DNA from: Oscillospiraceae bacterium
GTDB lineage: Bacteria > Bacillota > Clostridia > Oscillospirales > Acutalibacteraceae
Direction: 5' to 3'
Assembly (NCBI GenBank): GCA_009783605.1
Contig: WRDE01000028.1
Location: 1-12,345 of the forward strand
DNA: 12,345 nt
Part shown: positions 1 to 6,392 of the stretch, in pieces
Layout of the letters: each line of letters opens with the position of its first letter
Position numbering within the stretch: the stretch's first letter is position 1
The notes under the pieces: generated by a model
What the model was told of the DNA's origin: nothing
What the model saw: only the letters and a program-made list of their open reading frames with translations
Database searches by the model: none
Translations under genes and position numbers: made by a program

Positions 1-1752
1 AAAAACAAATCGGTTTTGCAATGGATCGAGGATAAGGTTTCACTTGTCCAGCCTGACGCGATCGTCTGGATTGACGGTTCGGAGGAGCAGCTGAACGCCC
101 TGCGGGCGGAATCCTGCGCTTCGGGCGAAATTTTGAAGCTCAACGAGGAGAAGCTGCCCGGCTGCTTTATCCACCGCACCGCCATCAACGATGTGGCCCG
201 GGTGGAGCACCGCACCTTTGTCTGCTCGCGGAAAAAGGAGGACGCCGGCCCCACCAACAACTGGATGGACCCGGCCGAGGCCTACGCCATGCTGGCGGAT
301 ATCGCCCGGGACAGCTACAAGGGCCGGACGATGTATGTGATCCCCTATTCGATGGGTCCGGTGGGCTCGGAATTCGCCAAATATGGCATCGAGCTGACCG
401 ACTCGATCTACGTGGTGCTGAACATGGCGATTATGACCCGGATCGGCGACGCGGTGCTGAAGGCGCTGGGCGACAGCGACGACTGGGTGCGCGGCCTGCA
501 CTGCCGCTGCGCTATCGACGAGGAGCGCCGCTATATCTGCCACTTCCCCCAGGACAACACCATCATCTCGGTCAACTCGGGTTACGGCGGCAACGTGCTC
601 TTAGGCAAAAAGTGCTTCGCGCTCCGGATCGCGTCCAACCTTGGGCGGCAGGAGGGCTGGCTGGCTGAGCATATGCTGATCCTCGGGCTGGAAAACCCTG
701 CCGGCGAGGTCAAATATATCGCGGCGGCGTTCCCGTCGGCCTGCGGCAAGACCAACCTGGCGATGCTGATCCCGCCGGAATATTATCAGAAAAAGGGCTA
801 TAAAATCTGGTGCGTCGGCGACGATATTGCTTGGATGCGGGTGGGCGAGGACGGCCGGCTGTGGGCGGTCAACCCCGAAAACGGCTTCTTCGGCGTCGCC
901 CCCGGCACCAACGCCAAATCCAACCCCAACGCGCTGGCGTCGGTGCAAAAGAACACCATCTATACCAACGTGGTACACAACTTAGACGACAACACCGTCT
1001 GGTGGGAGGGGTTGGATAAAAACCCGCCGGCCAACGCGCTGAACTGGAAGGGCGAGAAGTGGGATCATACCGACGGCTCCAAAGGCGCTCATCCCAACTC
1101 CCGTTTCACCGCGCCGGCCGTCAACTGTCCCTGCATCAGCTCGGAGTTCGCCTCCGGCAAAGGGGTGCCGATTTCGGCCCTTGTGTTCGGCGGCCGCCGG
1201 GCCAAGACCGCGCCGTTGGTCTATCAGTCCCGCGACTGGAACCACGGTGTATTCGTAGGCGCCGTCATGGGCTCTGAGACCACCGCCGCCGCCATCGGGC
1301 TGGCTGCCGGTGTGCGCCGCGCCCCGATGGCGATGCTGCCCTTCTGCGGCTATCATATGGGCGACTATTTCGCCCACTGGCTGGCGATGGGCGAGAAATT
1401 GGGCGACAAGGCGCCGAAGATTTTCAATGTCAACTGGTTCCGTACCGACGAGCAAGGCCACTTCATCTGGCCCGGGTTCGGCGACAATATGCGGGTACTC
1501 AACTGGATCATCGACAGATGTGAGGAGAAGGCAGAGGCGGACGAAACCGCTATAGGATTCGTACCGAAACCGGAGGATATCGTCCTCGACGGGCTGGATC
1601 TCACGGTGGATACGTTGAAAGATCTCCTCGCGGTGGACAATGACCTGTGGAAAACCGAAGCCGAGGGCATCACCGCATTCTTCGCCACCTTCGGCGACAA
1701 GCTGCCGGCGGAGCTGGGCAAGCAGCTGGATGGATTGAAAAGCAGGCTGTAA
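1..1752 (+). CDS. pckG: Phosphoenolpyruvate carboxykinase, GTP-dependent (5'-truncated by window edge)
   Basis: This enzyme interconverts oxaloacetate + GTP and phosphoenolpyruvate + GDP + CO2 in the cytosol, linking the C4-acid pool to PEP for gluconeogenesis or, in many anaerobes, running toward CO2 fixation. Counting from the first codon in the window, I see PTNNWMDP (84-91), the P-loop with the family active-site cysteine in SACGKTNLAM (246-255), the metal/nucleotide-binding GDDIAWM (273-279), HPNSRF (364-369) and FGGRRAKTAP (396-405). These mark the GTP family rather than the ATP family. The frame is open to base 1, and about 583 residues are visible against a usual ~590-620. A dozen or more N-terminal residues therefore probably lie outside the window, and the TTG at 16 is not a credible start. 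The stop is TAA at 1750-1752, followed 45 bases later by a long palindrome that may end transcription. The gene converges on the membrane-protein operon to its right. Confidence 0.97.
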   Translation, partial: KNKSVLQWIEDKVSLVQPDAIVWIDGSEEQLNALRAESCASGEILKLNEEKLPGCFIHRTAINDVARVEHRTFVCSRKKEDAGPTNNWMDPAEAYAMLADIARDSYKGRTMYVIPYSMGPVGSEFAKYGIELTDSIYVVLNMAIMTRIGDAVLKALGDSDDWVRGLHCRCAIDEERRYICHFPQDNTIISVNSGYGGNVLLGKKCFALRIASNLGRQEGWLAEHMLILGLENPAGEVKYIAAAFPSACGKTNLAMLIPPEYYQKKGYKIWCVGDDIAWMRVGEDGRLWAVNPENGFFGVAPGTNAKSNPNALASVQKNTIYTNVVHNLDDNTVWWEGLDKNPPANALNWKGEKWDHTDGSKGAHPNSRFTAPAVNCPCISSEFASGKGVPISALVFGGRRAKTAPLVYQSRDWNHGVFVGAVMGSETTAAAIGLAAGVRRAPMAMLPFCGYHMGDYFAHWLAMGEKLGDKAPKIFNVNWFRTDEQGHFIWPGFGDNMRVLNWIIDRCEEKAEADETAIGFVPKPEDIVLDGLDLTVDTLKDLLAVDNDLWKTEAEGITAFFATFGDKLPAELGKQLDGLKSRL

Positions 1753-1797
1753 TAAATCAAATCCAACAGGCCGAAAGGAACGGTTATACTTCCACAA

Positions 1798-1946
1798 CAT
1801 AGAAATATGCCCGCGACGTTCTATAGCAATTCACATTATCATAGCCTTTGATTGAATCGAAAAAACGTTGGATTTATGCGTTTTTTTGGTTCAGTCAAAG
1901 GCTATGTTTTGTCAAATTGCTCTAAATGTGCGGGCATATTTCTATG
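1798..1946. repeat. 149-bp nested imperfect palindrome (MITE-like element or bidirectional terminator)
   Basis: Two halves pair over almost the whole length. The outer arms are 17 bp and perfect (CATAGAAATATGCCCGC at 1798-1814, complement at 1930-1946). Then come AGCAATT (1825-1831) with 1915-1921, CATAGCCTTTGATTGAA (1840-1856) with 1890-1906 at 16/17 (the mismatch would be a G-U pair in RNA), and AAAAAACG (1860-1867) with CGTTTTTT (1879-1886) around an 11-base loop. Unpaired internal loops separate the stems. The arms start 45 bases after the pckG stop and end 7 bases before the stop of the convergent gene. A TA dinucleotide lies at 1800-1801 and 1943-1944, which would fit a TA-targeting (IS630/mariner type) miniature element, though TA is self-complementary and so is weak evidence. 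No longer target duplication is visible. The T-run at 1881-1887 could also assist termination. The structure is seen directly; its origin is inference. Confidence 0.75.
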
Positions 1947-1953
1947 CTTATGC

Positions 1954-2529
1954 TCACACTCCCGGCCGGTATTCTTCTCCCCATACGGTCCAGACATCGG
2001 CGTGCTCCAGCCGGTGGTATGCCGGTTGATAATACAGTATGTCGTTTTTAATTTTCAGCCGGTATCCCGGCGCAAGCAACGGCAGCTCATAATCCACCGT
2101 ATTGGAACGATCATTCTTCACCAAAACAACCGGAAAGGCGGATATCCAGCCGGTTGTTGATTTGTAGGCAAAAAATTCCCCGGTATCCTGAAAGGTAGTT
2201 ATCCCGCCGAACAGATCAAGCAGACAGATAATCCCCAGTAGCGCGGCGCAGGCGGCCGTTTTCAGCCAGGCCGGGGACAACAGCTTTGAAAACCTCCCGC
2301 TTTTCTTCAGTATCAGACAGGCGAGCAGCAAAACATCCAAAACCGGCAGGGCGAAAAAAAGAATTCCCCGTCTGTCGTAGTCACGGCTCATGGATAAGTA
2401 GCCCTTCAGATAAAACGGCTGGCTGATCAAAAATAAGATGTACAGGGCAATCCCGGTTTTTCGCTTTTTGAGCGTCAAATACAGCAATAGGAAAACGGAG
2501 AAAATCATTATGATACCAAACACGCTCAT
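1954..2529 (-). CDS. Small membrane protein of unknown function
   Basis: I do not recognise this family. The 191-residue product has about four hydrophobic segments (roughly residues 1-20, 24-44, 51-72 and 88-108), with basic stretches (KKRK, KKSGR) between them, and a polar C-terminal region of ~80 residues rich in Tyr, Asp and Lys. Two ATGs lie close together at 2535 and 2529. The Shine-Dalgarno AGGAGGG (2543-2537, minus strand) ends one base before the first ATG but seven bases before the second, so the start at 2529 is chosen. The gene follows the DUF4153/4173-like gene by about 20 bases and is very likely cotranscribed with it. It ends beside the 149-bp palindrome. The shared operon and membrane character suggest the two proteins work together, but this is inference. 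Confidence 0.75.
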   Translation of the reverse strand: MSVFGIIMIFSVFLLLYLTLKKRKTGIALYILFLISQPFYLKGYLSMSRDYDRRGILFFALPVLDVLLLACLILKKSGRFSKLLSPAWLKTAACAALLGIICLLDLFGGITTFQDTGEFFAYKSTTGWISAFPVVLVKNDRSNTVDYELPLLAPGYRLKIKNDILYYQPAYHRLEHADVWTVWGEEYRPGV

Positions 2530-2551
2530 CGTCATACCCTCCTGTTATTCA

Positions 2552-4498
2552 TCACCGGTCGTAAAAAATCGGTTCCCGATATCCTTCCAGCTCGGGCGGA
2601 ACATCCCATACGCCATCCGCCTTGTATAAAAAGACGCCGCCGTCTGTCGGGACATAGGAATATTTCGCAATCCACTCCCCGGGATCATAGCCGTTAAGCG
2701 CGCAGATATAATCGCCGTATGAGACGCCGATTTGTTCGCCTTTTAGTGCGGCATACTCCCAGATAACGCCGTACAGCCGGAAAACGGTGCCGTCATATTG
2801 TAAATCAGAGGTCCCGGCACCGTCAATGAATACTGATGAATACTCCGGATATCCCGCCAGCGCCATAATTTTCCCCTCCGCCGCCAGCTCCTGTAAAATG
2901 CTATGCGCCCGCCCGGAGGTCAGATTATACTCCATCACATCCTCGAATTCCCGCTCCCGCGCACTCAAAAAATTCCGTGCCTTCGATGCCGCCGTGAAGT
3001 CGGCATCGTCTAACAGCAGCGCCGCGTAGGGTATCGCCGCGTCGCCCAGCTCCCCGGTATCCAGCAGCAGGGGGTCGGTTGTTTCGAGACTGCCGGCGCG
3101 GTATCGATCATAATTATACCCGGCGATCCAGCCGTCCACATGGATAAATTGCAGCAGCGCAAACATGATCAGGAAAACGGCGGCCACCCAGCGGACCGTC
3201 CGCAGTTTGGTCAGCCATTGACCGGCTAAAACCACCGCAAAAATCAGCGCCAGCAGCAGCATAAACCAACTGGTATACACCCGCAACGTGGTCAGCCCGT
3301 GGATATCGATATACATCAGCATCTTCCGCAGCGCGGTAGCGATCAGCAGCAGTGTAAACCCGCAGAGGACGGCGGTGTAGATCCGCAGCGGCTTCACCAA
3401 CGGCCGCCGGTCCCCTTTCCGCGTCCATCGGCCGATCAGCCGGATCAACATCACGATACCGAGATTGATACCGGCCACGGCGCACAGCTGGAAAAAGCCC
3501 TGCCGGGCATAGCCGGCATAGGTATATCCGGCGGGCAGCAGATCGGCAAAAGCGCTGATATAATACGGCGCTTGGCTGATAAAAAACACCAAGTACAGCA
3601 GGCAGACCGGCAGTCCCGCCGACAGGAGCAGGACGGTGGATACCCCGGCATACGGCTCCTTTTCGCCGGTTTGTTTATCTTTGGGATGAGCGGTGCCATA
3701 CAGCATCCCGAAAAAGAACAGCGCGATCGGGATCGAAAATACACAACGGATAAAATAGGTGCCGAAATCCTGTTTGAACAGCTGTCCTAACCATCCGAAC
3801 ACATTCTCAGTCAATCCGGCAAACAGATCGTCGGCCTGTGCCAGCAGCGTCCAGATAACGGCCATTAACGGCACCGTGATCAGCAGCCCCAGCAGTGCCC
3901 AGCCGATCTTTTTGCTTTTCGGCAGCGATTGGGAGCAGCTGGCCGCCGCCCCGAACCCGGCGTCAAAATTTTCAAAGGAACGCCCCAGAACAGTCTTGAT
4001 CAAATCAACCGGCAGCCGGTTCCACACCCATTCCCTATGCCGGCCGGCGCAGATCAGCACAAACAGCGGGCCGGACAGCATCAGGAACAGCAGATTGACT
4101 ATCCGCAGCGGCCCGCTTTCATACAGCGCCGGCGGCAGCGCGAAAACGACGGTCACCCCGGCCCAAAAATATCCGGCGGCGGTGACCGGTTTTCCTATAT
4201 GCCGGCAATAACCCAGCCCGGCCGCCACAAACAGCCAGGTAAACAGTGTTGCGCCGATCCCGCCCTGTCCGGGCAAAAACCAGACGATGAATAAGTACCC
4301 CAGCCCAAGACAGGCCCATACCGCCCACCGGTCGGCCGCTTTGTATTCGCGGAGCAGGCGGGAAGATGCATATACCGGTTGCGGATGCAACGGATCCGGC
4401 GCTTGCGCCGCTTCCGGGGTATCCTCCTGCTGCGCATTTTGAGTTCCGATCTCAGGCTGTTTATTGATTTCCTGAGGATTTTCAATCAGATTATCCAT
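2552..4498 (-). CDS. DUF4153/DUF4173-like polytopic membrane protein
   Basis: The 648-residue product has a polar, Glu/Gln/Pro-rich N-terminus (about residues 1-55), about 11 predicted membrane spans between residues ~58 and ~453, and a C-terminal soluble region of ~195 residues. The segment YIDIHGLTTLRVYTSW (396-411), followed by a hydrophobic span, resembles the conserved core of the DUF4153/DUF4173 membrane families. I place it there by recall, without a profile search. No enzymatic motif is visible. An in-frame ATG exists upstream at 4543, but it falls in the -35/-10 spacer of the gene's own promoter and has no ribosome binding site. The ATG at 4498 has GGAGG (4510-4506) seven bases upstream, so I use that start. 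A small membrane protein follows in the same operon. Confidence 0.8.
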   Translation of the reverse strand: MDNLIENPQEINKQPEIGTQNAQQEDTPEAAQAPDPLHPQPVYASSRLLREYKAADRWAVWACLGLGYLFIVWFLPGQGGIGATLFTWLFVAAGLGYCRHIGKPVTAAGYFWAGVTVVFALPPALYESGPLRIVNLLFLMLSGPLFVLICAGRHREWVWNRLPVDLIKTVLGRSFENFDAGFGAAASCSQSLPKSKKIGWALLGLLITVPLMAVIWTLLAQADDLFAGLTENVFGWLGQLFKQDFGTYFIRCVFSIPIALFFFGMLYGTAHPKDKQTGEKEPYAGVSTVLLLSAGLPVCLLYLVFFISQAPYYISAFADLLPAGYTYAGYARQGFFQLCAVAGINLGIVMLIRLIGRWTRKGDRRPLVKPLRIYTAVLCGFTLLLIATALRKMLMYIDIHGLTTLRVYTSWFMLLLALIFAVVLAGQWLTKLRTVRWVAAVFLIMFALLQFIHVDGWIAGYNYDRYRAGSLETTDPLLLDTGELGDAAIPYAALLLDDADFTAASKARNFLSAREREFEDVMEYNLTSGRAHSILQELAAEGKIMALAGYPEYSSVFIDGAGTSDLQYDGTVFRLYGVIWEYAALKGEQIGVSYGDYICALNGYDPGEWIAKYSYVPTDGGVFLYKADGVWDVPPELEGYREPIFYDR

Positions 4499-4531
4499 AC
4501 CATAGCCTCCTATATTTTCGGGATATGATGA

Positions 4532-4560
4532 ATAATACCCCATTAATTTCTATTTGTCAA
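4532..4560 (-). promoter_or_regulatory. Sigma-A-type promoter of the membrane-protein operon
   Basis: On the minus strand, a consensus TTGACA (4560-4555) is followed after exactly 17 bases by TATTAT (4537-4532), which differs from TATAAT at one position. Transcription would start near 4525, leaving a leader of about 27 bases that carries GGAGG before the ATG at 4498. This is the best promoter match in the window. Confidence 0.85.
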
Positions 4561-4700
4561 TATGTTTTTATCGTTTTTCGATATTTTATTGTCGGAATTC
4601 TCTGTCTACCAGATATTTACATGCCTCATCGTGTAATTTTTGCGGAAATCCGTAAAGACTATCTTTGTACAATTTTTATAATTAAAGGAGAACAACAGAT

Positions 4701-4880
4701 ATGACAAAATCATTCCGCGGATTTATGAAAGGCATCGGTGTCGGCGTAACATTGGGCTGCGTTGCCGGCAGCACCGGATATTGCTATGTCCGCCGCAACA
4801 AGCGCGGCGTCAAACGTAATGTCGGCAAAATATTGAAGACATTAGGTTCGTTGGTGGAAAGTATAACCGGGATGTTTTGA
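4701..4880 (+). CDS. 59-residue glycine-rich single-span membrane peptide
   Basis: The short frame begins at ATG 4701, ten bases after AAAGGAG (4684-4690), and ends with TGA at 4878-4880. The product has a polar N-terminus, a glycine-rich hydrophobic segment (residues ~11-30, with Gly at 11, 13, 15, 19, 23 and 26), a basic patch RRNKRGVKR (31-39) and an amphipathic tail. Spaced glycines in a single span resemble glycine-zipper/YtxH-like small proteins of Firmicutes, which is an impression and not an assignment. It is a stand-alone gene, divergent from the membrane-protein operon. A TACAAT at 4668-4673 is a possible -10 box, but no good -35 is visible. A strong terminator starts 30 bases after the stop. 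Its good ribosome binding site and its own terminator support it as a real gene despite its size. Confidence 0.75.
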   Translation: MTKSFRGFMKGIGVGVTLGCVAGSTGYCYVRRNKRGVKRNVGKILKTLGSLVESITGMF

Positions 4881-4881
4881 G

Positions 4882-4893
4882 GAGTTAGGAGTT
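4882..4893 (+). repeat. GAGTTAG heptamer repeat, short copy
   Basis: GAGTTAG (4882-4888) plus GAGTT (4889-4893) follow the stop of the 59-residue gene directly. The preceding bases TTTTGAG (4875-4881) form a partial further unit that contains the TGA stop. The same heptamer lies at the stop of the response regulator near 7899-7926, in the same orientation relative to its gene. Confidence 0.6.
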
Positions 4894-4910
4894 TTCGCAG
4901 TAATAAAATA

Positions 4911-4953
4911 AAAGCGCGGCAATCCGATTTTTGGTAATGGATTGCCGCGCTTT
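4911..4953. terminator. Strong bidirectional rho-independent terminator
   Basis: A perfect 15-bp stem (4911-4925 with 4939-4953, core GCGCGGCAATCC) encloses a 13-base loop. On the plus strand it ends in TTTTTT (4951-4956), terminating the 59-residue gene. On the minus strand the other side reads TTTTATTTTATT (4913-4902), so it can also stop the tsaD operon, whose last gene ends at 5017. Confidence 0.92.
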
Positions 4954-5016
4954 TTTGATATAAGATATTATATAGCTTTGATTATTTTTTAATAATCTAT
5001 TTTATAAAAAGAAAGT

Positions 5017-5361
5017 TTAATAAAATGTTTCTCCCGCCAATTTTTCAAGCCACATCTGCTGTAACAGTTCCAATTCCCCTTTAAATTCTGATATGGACTG
5101 CGACTCTTGCTTTTTGATCTCTTCCAGAGTCTTAAAGATAAAATGCTGTCCTTTTTGTTCGACCCAGTCAGTTCGCAGTTTCGGATGTACACATGATCCG
5201 GTCATGACCGCAAAATTAAACCGGTTCCGACTGCTGCGCAGATTTACATCAATATCCATGAGTAGTTTGTTCTGTAGGGTGTTCTGTATAACATACACCC
5301 CGCCGATGATCTCTCTTTCTCGGTATTGCGCTTGCAATTCTTTTTTAGATAGATTATCCAT
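5017..5361 (-). CDS. GIY-YIG-like family protein with degenerate catalytic motif
   Basis: The 114-residue product resembles the small GIY-YIG nuclease-like proteins of Firmicutes. GVYVIQN (21-27) fits the first half of the signature, followed by N-K residues and a basic run with R42 and R45. The second half of the signature, normally Tyr-Ile-Gly, is replaced by LLMDID (33-38), so nuclease activity is doubtful. The C-terminal third is predicted helical and rich in Glu and Lys. A longer frame could begin at 5415 inside tsaD, but the ATG at 5361 has AAGGAG (5376-5371) nine bases upstream and is preferred. It lies 16 bases after tsaD and is the last gene of that operon before the shared terminator. 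The family placement is from motif recall; the function is unknown. Confidence 0.65.
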   Translation of the reverse strand: MDNLSKKELQAQYREREIIGGVYVIQNTLQNKLLMDIDVNLRSSRNRFNFAVMTGSCVHPKLRTDWVEQKGQHFIFKTLEEIKKQESQSISEFKGELELLQQMWLEKLAGETFY

Positions 5362-5377
5362 AAGGATATTCTCCTTG

Positions 5378-6388
5378 TTAAAAATTATTCTCAATCCCCA
5401 TCGTAGCGGCGGCATTCAGCGACATCGACGCGGTATGCCCTGCCTGATATTCATAATACGCCTGTGCGCCAACCATCGCGGCATTGTCTCCGCATAACCT
5501 TAGCGGCGGCAGGTAACAGGGATAGCCGGCGGCGGCACAGCGTTCAGCCATCATTTTCCGCAGTCCGGCATTGGCCGCCACCCCGCCGGTCAGCACCACC
5601 GGCAGCGGCGAGGTCAGGGCGGCGGCGGCTTGCATTGTCCGGGTGCAGAGGATATCGCAGACGGTATGCTGGAAGGATGCGGCCAGATCTGCCAGCGGCA
5701 GCGTTCCGCCTTTTTGCGTGTTGTTATGAATCAAATTGATAACGGCGGTTTTTATCCCGGAAAAACTGAAATCCAGCCCCGGAATCTTGGGTATCGGCAG
5801 TTTGAATGCTGTCCGGTCGCCGACGGCGGCCAGCCGGTCGATTTCGATGCCGCCGGGATAGGGCAGCCCCATCGCCCGGGCGGCTTTGTCGAAACATTCG
5901 CCGGCCGCGTCGTCTCGGGTGCGCCCAAGGACACGGAACCGGGTATAATCCTCGGCGACAACCAAATGGGTGTGCCCTCCCGAAACCACCAGACACAGAA
6001 ACGGCGGGGACAGCTCGGGATACGCCAGATAAGCGGCGGCGATATGGGCGCGCAGGTGGTGCACCGGGATCAGCGGCAGCCCCCACCGCATGGATATCCC
6101 CTTGGCAAAGTTGACCCCGACCAACAGCGCGCCGATCAATCCCGGCGCGGCGGTTACCGCCACCGCGTCCAGCCCCGCCGGCCCGGTCCCGGCCCGGTCC
6201 AGCGCCTCCCGGGTCAGCCGGCTGATGGCTTCGGCATGCCGCCGGCTGGCGATCTCCGGCACCACGCCGCCGTAGAGCCGGTGCTCTTCCACCTGAGACG
6301 CCACCATCCCCGACAGCTCCCGGCGGCCGTCCTGGACCACCGCCGCCGCTGTCTCGTCACAGGAGGTTTCGATTGCCAGAATCTTCAT
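5378..6388 (-). CDS. tsaD: tRNA N6-adenosine threonylcarbamoyltransferase TsaD
   Basis: TsaD transfers the threonylcarbamoyl group from threonylcarbamoyl-AMP (made by TsaC/TsaB-type enzymes) to A37 of tRNAs that read ANN codons, acting with TsaB and TsaE in bacteria. The 336-residue product matches the family's usual length. Visible motifs are the N-terminal ASKHA nucleotide-binding start MKILAIETSCDET (1-13), the metal-binding HHLRAH with H111 and H115, SGGHT (136-140), FSFSGIKTAV (207-216), GGVAANAGLR (268-277) and CGDNAAM with the third metal ligand D301. The frame extends upstream to 6436, but those 16 basic residues are not conserved in the family and would overlap the preceding gene. 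ATG 6388, with GGTGA just upstream, is chosen. It starts 4 bases after the stop of the HEAT-like gene, suggesting translational coupling. TsaB and TsaE are not in this window. Confidence 0.97.
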   Translation of the reverse strand: MKILAIETSCDETAAAVVQDGRRELSGMVASQVEEHRLYGGVVPEIASRRHAEAISRLTREALDRAGTGPAGLDAVAVTAAPGLIGALLVGVNFAKGISMRWGLPLIPVHHLRAHIAAAYLAYPELSPPFLCLVVSGGHTHLVVAEDYTRFRVLGRTRDDAAGECFDKAARAMGLPYPGGIEIDRLAAVGDRTAFKLPIPKIPGLDFSFSGIKTAVINLIHNNTQKGGTLPLADLAASFQHTVCDILCTRTMQAAAALTSPLPVVLTGGVAANAGLRKMMAERCAAAGYPCYLPPLRLCGDNAAMVGAQAYYEYQAGHTASMSLNAAATMGIENNF

Positions 6389-6392
6389 CTTT

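Noticed and set aside
40..1800. Long open frames on the minus strand opposite pckG (40-543, 601-978, 982-1800) and short plus-strand frames in other phases.
   Set aside because: They are shadows of a GC-rich, codon-biased gene. Their translations are low-complexity His/Arg/Gly-rich sequence without family motifs, and pckG motifs run through the whole region.
1852..2160. A 102-residue plus-strand frame overlapping the palindrome and the small membrane gene.
   Set aside because: It starts inside the hairpin without a ribosome binding site and overlaps the 3' end of a better-supported gene on the other strand.
4641..4652. Short CGGA-AA-TCCG symmetry before the 59-residue gene.
   Set aside because: A four-base arm is expected by chance and has no supporting context.
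4677..4682. A perfect TATAAT upstream of the 59-residue gene.
   Set aside because: Its transcript would begin about at the ribosome binding site (4684-4690), and no -35 lies at 16-19 bases. It is probably AT-rich coincidence.
4980..4997. GATTATT-TTTT-AATAATC inverted repeat after the tsaD operon.
   Set aside because: It is pure A/T apart from the end base pair, thermodynamically weak, and superseded by the strong terminator at 4911-4953.
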